Positions 21,848-27,601 of a DNA stretch of 27,601 nucleotides are shown here, in pieces (positions within the stretch are counted from its first letter, which is position 1; every line of letters starts with the position of its first letter). The position numbers were made by a program, and so were the translations under genes. The DNA is from an uncultured Clostridia bacterium. GTDB taxonomy: Bacteria; Bacillota; Clostridia; TANB77; CAG-508. The notes under the pieces were generated by a model. That model saw nothing but the letters and a program-made list of their open reading frames with translations, had not been told where the DNA came from and did not search any database. The DNA is taken from contig CAOSZT010000012.1 of the NCBI GenBank assembly GCA_948528155.1, positions 1 to 27,601 of the forward strand, read 5' to 3'.

Positions 21848-22576
21848 TTAATAATTTATTATATCTACAAAATACCTAGTTTGTGTTGGAAATCCTGTTT
21901 TTTTATAATCTGCTGCATATACTAAAAATGTTACTGAATATACATTTAGAACTTTTCCCTCTATTTGTGAAAAACTATATGGATACATATAATTTTTTCC
22001 TACTAAACTTGGGCTTTTTTGTATCTTGTATAATTTTTCTCCATTTTTTCCCCATAGATCTGGATTTCTTTTTGCAATTGTGTCTATATCTGCCATTAAT
22101 CTTTTTGTTTCAGTATCATTATAGATATATTCTTCTGTTATTTTCTCTGCTTTTGCTGGTTCTTTGTTGTTATTCGTTTCTGTCTTTTGTACATCTTGAT
22201 TTAGTTTTACTTGATTACTTGTTCCTTTGTTTTCTTGTTTTTGATTTCCTGTGTTTGTAGTGGTTGGTTTTGGATTTTCTTTTTTAGTATCATTACCTTT
22301 TTTTATTGTATCTGTATCTTTTTTAATTTCATTTTGTATCATATCTTCTGAATTGTTAGTCTGTTCTTGATTGTTTATCTCACTTGTTGTTTCTGTGCTA
22401 GTATCTTCTATTGCTTCTGCTATTTCTTCTATATTAACATCTTTTCCTTCATCTAGTATTTCTTCTGTTTCTACTACAGTATCTTGCTTTTCTTCTTTTT
22501 GTGTTATGATATTTTTTATGACACCTCCAGAAAATAAAACTGTTACCACACAAACTATAATAACTCTTTGAAACAT
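21848..22576 (-). CDS. Membrane-anchored/secreted protein with a long low-complexity linker
   Basis: 242 aa. Residues 1-25 are a signal or anchor segment (RVIIVCVVTVLFSGGVIKN). Residues 30-150 are a polar, Asn/Thr/Lys/Glu-rich linker without structure (TNNSEDMIQNEIKKDTDTIK and similar). The C-terminal 90 residues form a small domain (EKITEEYIYNDTETKRLMAD, YPYSFSQIEGKVLNVYSVTF). This layout suggests a domain held away from the membrane or within the wall. AAGGAGGG precedes the ATG. It lies between the adhesin and sortase genes; I do not recognise the C-terminal domain. Confidence 0.7.
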   Translation of the reverse strand: MFQRVIIVCVVTVLFSGGVIKNIITQKEEKQDTVVETEEILDEGKDVNIEEIAEAIEDTSTETTSEINNQEQTNNSEDMIQNEIKKDTDTIKKGNDTKKENPKPTTTNTGNQKQENKGTSNQVKLNQDVQKTETNNNKEPAKAEKITEEYIYNDTETKRLMADIDTIAKRNPDLWGKNGEKLYKIQKSPSLVGKNYMYPYSFSQIEGKVLNVYSVTFLVYAADYKKTGFPTQTRYFVDIINY

Positions 22577-22679
22577 ATAAATCCCTCCTTTTAAAATGTT
22601 GGCTCATTGCCTTATATTTTAAATTTTAGCAGGTTTATATATTAAAAGTATATTTCAAAAAAATCTTTTTAAAATTGCA

Positions 22680-23246
22680 TTAAACCTCTTTAGCTTGAAC
22701 ACATAGACGCTTTTCTGGCTGTCCTGTTACACAAGTAATCAATGTAATCATGTTTTCTTCTGTATTTAAAGTAACAGACCAATCTGTGTTACTTATTTCT
22801 TTTTGACTAAATACTTGATACCTCCTCTCTCCCATATTTGTTGTATATATAATTTCATCTCCCACATCTAAGAGATGTATCCCCTCAAAATAATGAGCAA
22901 CAGAACTACCTCTGTTATGACTTGCTAAAGCTATATTGCCATCCCATAATGAACTATTTTTAAAATGACCTATGCTATTGACAAGTGTTTCTAAATCTAT
23001 TCCTTCTTTAATTTCTGCTTCTATTTCTAATTTTGGTATTTTTAATTTTCCAATTGTTTCTTCTGTATATGGCAAACTATCTTGATCTATTTCTTCCATA
23101 TCGCCATCTTGAATAACTTGACTTTCTTCTGTTTCACTAGTATTTTCATTTTCTGGAATAAATGATAATAGTATTTTTGCACTAAATAAACTAATTACCA
23201 TTATAACTATTATCAAAATATATTTTATAATTTTTGTTTGTTTCAT
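22680..23246 (-). CDS. Sortase (class D-like)
   Basis: 188 aa. An N-terminal membrane anchor (IIKYILIIVIMVISLFSAKI) is followed by an acidic stalk and a sortase domain: IGKLKIPKLEIEAEI, the catalytic His in NIALASHNRG, the catalytic Cys in MITLITCVTG and the Arg in EKRLCVQA. The TLxTC and small size fit a class D-like or ICE-type sortase. The ATG at 23246 has AAAGGTG upstream; an upstream GTG is less likely. It would anchor LPxTG proteins to the wall, but the adjacent LPKTG adhesin lacks its membrane tail as sequenced. Confidence 0.88.
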   Translation of the reverse strand: MKQTKIIKYILIIVIMVISLFSAKILLSFIPENENTSETEESQVIQDGDMEEIDQDSLPYTEETIGKLKIPKLEIEAEIKEGIDLETLVNSIGHFKNSSLWDGNIALASHNRGSSVAHYFEGIHLLDVGDEIIYTTNMGERRYQVFSQKEISNTDWSVTLNTEENMITLITCVTGQPEKRLCVQAKEV

Positions 23247-23257
23247 TTCTATCACCT

Positions 23258-23689
23258 TTACTTTCTACTAAAAAAAGAATTAGTTTTGTCATTTCTAATC
23301 CTCTTTCTTTTCTTTAACTTTATATCAAATGTCTTTTTATACAAGTCAGCAATATCGCTAAAACTCTTTGGATGTTCAATTACTTCTTTTATTTGACTTG
23401 GATAAAAATTCCCATATACAATGTCATAAATTCCTAATTGTAGAGCAATTTTTGTTTCTTCTTGTTTTTGATTTTTTAACAATAAAATTACTCTCATATT
23501 CATTTGTTTTAATATAAATAAAAATTCTTGTAAATCTCCTTCAACTGCTTGTGGAGATATAATTACTGTTTGATTTTCAAAAGTATTATTCTCAATCAAA
23601 TAATCACTATAATGAGCGATTATTGAATCTCTTACATTCATTTGAATTTCTTTGTCTATTTCTTCAATTCCTGTATAAATTACAATCAT
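23258..23689 (-). CDS. CpaE-like / receiver-like small ICE protein
   Basis: 143 aa. It begins MIVIYTGIEEIDKEIQMNVR with alternating strand-helix pattern through VIISPQAVEGDLQEFLFILK, MRVILLLKNQ and GIYDIVYGNFYPSQIKEVIE, then a basic tail. This resembles the N-terminal pseudo-receiver of CpaE/MinD-like proteins found in Firmicute ICEs, without any ATPase domain. The ATG overlaps the stop of the peptidase gene by one base, so it is translationally coupled. Its function is unknown. Confidence 0.55.
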   Translation of the reverse strand: MIVIYTGIEEIDKEIQMNVRDSIIAHYSDYLIENNTFENQTVIISPQAVEGDLQEFLFILKQMNMRVILLLKNQKQEETKIALQLGIYDIVYGNFYPSQIKEVIEHPKSFSDIADLYKKTFDIKLKKRKRIRNDKTNSFFSRK

Positions 23690-24431
23690 TAAATAAATTC
23701 CTCCTTTTTCACTATTTCTAATGGATTAATTAATTCTCCATCTTTTCTTACTGTAAAATGACAATGACATCCTGTTGTAGCTCCATTTGTTGGATTTCCA
23801 CTTCCATCTTTGTATGGATTATTGGTTACACCATATACATTTTTAGGTCCTACTTTTCCAATAATCTCTCCTTTTTTTACTTGCTGTCCTACTGATACGA
23901 TAAACTCTGGTGAACTATGACAATATGAAAATTTATATTTTCCATCTGTACTTTTAATTGTAATGGTATAACCTCCAGCTCCACCCCAACCACAAGATAC
24001 AACCTCGCCATCCATAATGCAAACTAATTTTGTTCCTTCAGGTGCTGGTATATCTATTCCAGAGTGATTTGTTGATGCTCCTCCGTGTTGGTGCTTTTCT
24101 TGGTCCAAATCCACTACTTATTGTATAATGTCCGAACTACAGGCCAATCTGTTTCTTCTGACATTTCTCCGCCACCAAAGATTTTTTCTACAAATTCCCA
24201 TACACTTTGAAAAAAGCCTTTCATTTCATCCTTTTTATATTCTGTATCATAATAAGCAAGTTCCTTTTTCATATCGACTTTATCTTCGTGATTAAATCCT
24301 ATGTATAAAATATCTGTGATACTACATACAAAACCTAAAATCAAAACAACTATCATAATAGGAACAATAAACGGTTTTATTAGCATTAGTGCAAATCCTA
24401 TTATTTTTCGTTTTATCATTTTCTTAATCAT
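23689..24431 (-). CDS. M23 (LytM-type) wall peptidase of the T4SS, with two CGG +1 shifts
   Basis: The N-terminus (ATG 24431) has a membrane anchor (PFIVPIMIVVLILGFVCSI). The zero frame stops at 24114 after DWPVV; skipping C in CGG 24134-24132 continues GHYTISSGFGPRKAPT, and skipping C in CGG 24085-24083 continues GGASTNHSGIDIPAPEGTKL. The peptidase zinc site is then complete: H-x-x-x-D in NHSGID and HxH in GCHCHFTV. It would locally open peptidoglycan for the conjugation channel. Without the two shifts there would be a short membrane protein and a headless peptidase. Its start overlaps the virB6 end by 8 bp. Confidence 0.82.
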
Positions 24432-25773
24432 TGTTATTGTCCTGTTCTTCTATACTAATAATTTTGTTTGTACTTTCCTCTATATCTTCTTTTCTTGTAT
24501 TATTGATATTAGGTCTGTTATACATTCTTTTATTATTTATGTTATCTTCATTTGTTTTAAAATTTCTACCCTCTGCCATGTACATACCTAAATTCATTAC
24601 TTCTTTGCCTACATTAAATGCTTTTTTGAATCCATGTGTTTGACTAGGTATTTCTCCTTTGTTCTCTTTTCCTGGTATTTCTACACTTGGCATTTTATCT
24701 GTCTTGTTATTTGTAATATTACTTTGAGTGATTGGTTTTGCATTTTCCATAACATTTTTAGAATGTTCTTCATAACTTACTCCTGCTATTGGTTTTGCTT
24801 CTGTTTTAGTTGTAACCCTATTTGCCACTCTACTAATAAAATCCTTTCCTTCTGTTTTGTTGCTATTTTCTCCTTTAAATTGATAAGCAATAGATTTTAC
24901 TGTATATCCTATAGCTGCACCCATTCCAATACCTCTATTTGCAAGTTCTTCGTTATTTACTCCTGCCATTCTACTTACTATATTTTGCATTGTGTTTTGA
25001 AGTGCATCAGCTAAAGGCAATATCATCATAGCCCATAACAAACTAACAGCCCAGCCTGAACTTTTTGGCAAGAAACTTAAATAAATCAAAAATAGAAAAG
25101 CATAAACAAATTGCATAAAGGCATTGATAATAATTTGTCCAAACCATATACTACTTGCTATTGTCCTTTTATTGATAATCCAAAATACTGTTACTATTGG
25201 TGTAAATATAGTAAAGACTATCAATGTAAATTGTCTTATGATAAACTTTATATTTATTTTCACAAATAAATAAGCAAACATTGCAATTACGATTGCTGTT
25301 GCTATTGCATTTCCTGTATTAATATTTGTTTTCCTAGAAGGTCATCTAAACTACCATGACTATTAGCAACTAATAATTTTACAATTGAATTATTTAACAT
25401 TAGCATAAATTTCACAAAAATCGGTGCAATTCCAATACTTGCTGCTCCAAAGAAAAGTCGCATTATATTGTCTTTTACTTCATTTCTTTTATCTGGACTG
25501 ATTCCAGCTACTATCATTTTCCATGCTAAAATTACAATTGCAATTAAAATTGGTCCTCCAATAATTCCTGCTATTCTCCAATACCAAGTCATCATTAAAT
25601 TCCAGTTATCTTGTGTAAATGGCGATATGTCTGATTGATTATTTCCAAATACTAATTCATCATAGTTTTTTAATCCAACTCCAAAAGTTTCACTTGTTGT
25701 TAGGTCAAAAACTGTTTCTGCTAGACCTCCGAATCATTTTTGCTATAATCTTTTCAAACAGTCCACCGTTCAT
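24424..25773 (-). CDS. VirB6-like polytopic channel protein, frame broken twice
   Basis: The start is ATG 25773 (MNGGLFEKIIAKMI). Skipping C in CGG 25731-25729 continues GGLAETVFDLTTSETFGVGL and then into WYWRIAGIIGGPILIAIVIL. A second break at an A4 run (25329-25332, one A short) separates LDDLLGK from NINTGNAIATAIVIAMFAYL. The joined protein has about six membrane segments followed by a cytoplasmic tail (NKTDKMPSVEIPGKENKGEI), as in VirB6/TrsL-like proteins of Gram-positive T4SS. The first break belongs to the CGG class; the second is a homopolymer change that may be mutation or error. Confidence 0.78.
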
Positions 25774-25811
25774 CTTTATTAATTGTTTCTTCTATCTCTG
25801 ATTTTTTATCA

Positions 25812-26456
25812 TCATCTTGTAGTCATATTTCTGTTATTATCATTTATAATGTTATTGTTTAATGGCAGGGTTTCTTTTAATGCATCTAATTGCTTAAAAT
25901 ATAATGGTCTTATTTCACATGACCTGTTGTCAAATTCATCTCTTAACATTTTGCTTTTTTCATTTAACTCTTTTAGATTTTCTGCATTTACTCTTAATGT
26001 AATTTTGATGAAAAACATTTTGTCATTGTTTATTTGTATATTTCTTCTCATTTCCTCAAATGACTGTATATTCTCTTCTAGTCTATGTAATTCTTCAATA
26101 TTTCCCTGTCTTTCAAATAAAAGATAATCTGACTGCAATTTAGTTACTTTGTGAGTTAGATATTTAATAACATTTCTTTCATCTGCTACTTGTACTTGTG
26201 TTGAAATATCTACATCTCCTATTGTATTTAAAATATCATCTAGCCATCCAATTTCTATATAATTAGGATACACCATTAAAGTAAATATTCTAGCATATTT
26301 GTCATCACCCATATAAATATAATCTCTTTTTTCTTGTATTACTTCAGGAGCTAACAAAGATATTAACTGAGGTTGATTATCAAAAAAATTTTTTTCTTTG
26401 ACTTTTTTTCTTTTCTTATAAGGTTTTAGCTTTTTTTCCTTTTTTGCTTGTAACAT
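25812..26456 (-). pseudogene. VirB4 N-terminal part; ATPase domain deleted
   Basis: 214 aa matching the N-terminus of VirB4/TrsE ATPases: NQPQLISLLAPEVIQEKRDY, YARIFTLMVYPNYIEIGWLD, RCEIRPLYF-type end with ALKETLPLNNN and NRNMTT. Family proteins continue TGGV and then about 400 residues with Walker A and B. Here the reading frame stops three bases after NMTT and the next 60 bases run into the virB6 start. In another frame those bases give an acidic tail (DDDKKSEIEETINKDE) that could be the old VirB4 C-terminus, so an internal deletion is likely. It overlaps the TrsD-like gene by 41 bp. Confidence 0.75.
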
Positions 26457-27141
26457 ATAACTCTAAGCCTCCTTTTTCTTCTATATCAGATACTTTATTT
26501 TTATTACCTTTGTGTAATTGTTCGTAAATAAGTTCTAATATCTCTTTATTGTTTAATAGTCTTGTACTAACTTTAATATTTAATAAATGATATCTTAATA
26601 ACAGATAAAACTCTTTTAGTTCAATTTCTGCTGTTTTCCTATTGTTAAAAGAAGATATTACCATATAATTTTTTCTTTCAAATAAATTTTGATCTTCTTG
26701 TAATTGTTCTAAATGTTTCATTATCTGTTTTGCATATTCTTTTACATTACTATTAGCATTTATTGTATTGATTTTTATTTCTTCTAGCATATCTCCTAAT
26801 TCAATTTGTTTTTTTACTTCTAAAAACTGTATTGGAAATTTAAGCATTTGTGCAATGCTTATTAATTCTCTATCTACATTGTTTCTTTCTCCTTCGTGTA
26901 ATAAACTGTATTCTATACTTTCTAATTCTACTATAATTGAATGTTGTCCTTTGTTAATTGTAATTACTTGATTATTAAATCCATCTATTCCCCATAGATT
27001 ACTTAATGTCTTTTTTACTTTCTTTGCATTTGATTTATCTATAGGCTTTATCTCTTGTAAATTATTTTTGTTTTTTACATATATTAGTGTACCTATTAAA
27101 AATAAGATTCCAGCTAATATAAAAATAAATGTAATTATCAT
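26416..27141 (-). CDS. TrsD-like T4SS protein
   Basis: 241 aa. One N-terminal membrane segment (IITFIFILAGILFLIGTLIY), a short basic stretch, then a soluble domain: NLWGIDGFNNQVITINKGQH, VELESIEYSLLHEGERNNVD, a helical middle and EIELKEFYLLLRYHLLNIKV. This is the usual gene between PrgI and VirB4 in Gram-positive conjugation modules (TrsD/TraD-like). It has no catalytic motif. Intact. Confidence 0.65.
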   Translation of the reverse strand: MIITFIFILAGILFLIGTLIYVKNKNNLQEIKPIDKSNAKKVKKTLSNLWGIDGFNNQVITINKGQHSIIVELESIEYSLLHEGERNNVDRELISIAQMLKFPIQFLEVKKQIELGDMLEEIKINTINANSNVKEYAKQIMKHLEQLQEDQNLFERKNYMVISSFNNRKTAEIELKEFYLLLRYHLLNIKVSTRLLNNKEILELIYEQLHKGNKNKVSDIEEKGGLELYVTSKKGKKAKTL

Positions 27142-27146
27142 TCTAT

Positions 27147-27432
27147 TTACCTCTCATTTATAAAAATTTTATTTCTAAAAATGTATTTCACAATATTAAG
27201 GAAGTATCTATCTGCATATGTTGTACCTATCTTTAAAAAAGCAAATGTCATAAATACACCAAATATTAATATAAACAAAATTATTTTTAATCCTATTGGT
27301 ATTACTGGCAAAAATAATACTCCTAGTGAAATAACACTAAAAATCATATATAACATCTGCCTTAATGATAAATAGCCACCGAAATACTTTCTCTTCATGT
27401 GTAAAATCAAATGGTACTTTATATGAACTCAT
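27147..27432 (-). CDS. PrgI family membrane protein, with a CGG +1 shift after residue 16
   Basis: The real start is ATG 27432, 9 bases after AGGAGG: SSYKVPFDFTHEEKVF, then CGG at 27381-27379. Skipping the C continues GGYLSLRQMLYMIFSVISLG and two membrane segments, ending NKIFINER. This is a full PrgI protein (the conserved start is 'Y-x-V-P', then E-K-V-F-G-G). Without the shift only a headless version starting at a TTG or internal ATG would be called. PrgI is the small inner-membrane partner of VirB4 in Gram-positive T4SS. Confidence 0.82.
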
Positions 27433-27445
27433 TTTCTAATACCTC

Positions 27446-27601
27446 CTAGCCATTTGAACTTCCACCTGTAATTAATGCTCCTCCACCATTTGTTGCAATA
27501 CTTAAAATAATTCCACTTACAATAAGTGATAATCCTAAAAGCATTGTTCCAGCACATACCCAAGCTAAAGCTCCTATTGATTCACTTCTTTTGTTAGCAT
27601 T
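27446..27601 (-). CDS. VirB2/pilin-like small membrane protein (partial, 5' end outside window)
   Basis: The last 51 codons are seen: NANKRSESIGALAWVCAGTM, then a hydrophobic segment LLGLSLIVSGIILSIATN and a Gly/Ser-rich end (GGGALITGGSSNG). Position just upstream of prgI (14 bp) and the hydrophobic, small-residue composition fit a VirB2/TrbC-like T4SS subunit. Confidence 0.5.
   Translation of the reverse strand, partial: NANKRSESIGALAWVCAGTMLLGLSLIVSGIILSIATNGGGALITGGSSNG

Noticed and set aside
25763..25773. Tenth CGG shift at AACGGTGG at the virB6 start
   Set aside because: ATG AAC GGT GGA reads normally in frame from the start codon, so no shift is needed. The zero-frame CGG exists only in the leftover VirB4 tail frame.
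1..27601. tRNA or rRNA genes
   Set aside because: I saw no cloverleaf with a GGTTCGAATCC-type arm and no rRNA-like conserved GC-rich stretch on either strand.

Overview
The window is very AT-rich with Shine-Dalgarno-led genes, a SpoVG homologue and a Spo0A-like regulator, which points to a low-GC Firmicute, probably a Clostridia-type gut bacterium. Nearly every gene is on the minus strand. The only plus-strand gene is the Spo0A-like one at 6141-6859. The sequence reads as part of an integrative conjugative element (ICE) with a large cargo region.

Layout in the direction of transcription (right to left). 27601-22680 holds the conjugation channel: a VirB2-like membrane protein (partial), PrgI, a TrsD-like protein, VirB4 (lacking its ATPase domain), VirB6, a LytM-type M23 peptidase, a small CpaE-like protein and a sortase. 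22576-19057 holds a linker-rich anchored protein and a large thioester/Cna-B surface adhesin ending in LPKTG. 19036-18776 is a SpoVG homologue. 18754-16133 is a complete diversity-generating retroelement (DGR): promoter, C-type-lectin-like target with its variable repeat (VR), a hairpin, Avd, reverse transcriptase and template repeat (TR). 16025-12757 holds a RusA-like protein, a small coupled ORF, a replication-relaxation-type protein and the VirD4/TraG coupling protein.

12747-218 is the cargo. It includes a run of small stand-alone enzymes (YjbR, GNAT, HD, NUDIX, ASCH-like, DUF5131), a type III toxin-antitoxin locus of the ToxIN/AbiQ kind with its repeat RNA antitoxin, a CYTH-like protein, response-regulator remnants, a sigma-70-like factor, a possible rumA-type attachment scar, VOC, HAD and GNAT genes and fragments, and a BRO-N/DinD-like gene. 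Several cargo genes are chimeras or truncations.

The most unusual signal is a repeated reading-frame anomaly. In five different genes (PrgI, VirB6, M23, VirD4, GNAT/YoaP-like) the frame is broken nine times in the same way: a single extra C sits immediately before a conserved GGA or GGT glycine codon, so the zero-frame codon is CGG. Removing each C restores an intact family sequence. I scanned the minus strand for CGG and found no other in-frame CGG codon in any AT-rich gene of the window. The only exceptions are two CGG codons in the less AT-rich DGR target gene. This could be +1 frameshifting or quadruplet decoding at CGG in a host where CGG is unassigned, or a systematic sequencing artefact. 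It needs direct testing.

The DGR diversifies the C-terminus of its target protein by adenine-directed mutagenesis: 17 of 19 TR/VR differences are at TR adenines. The adhesin, sortase and T4SS genes would act in cell contact and transfer, but VirB4 as written cannot power a channel.
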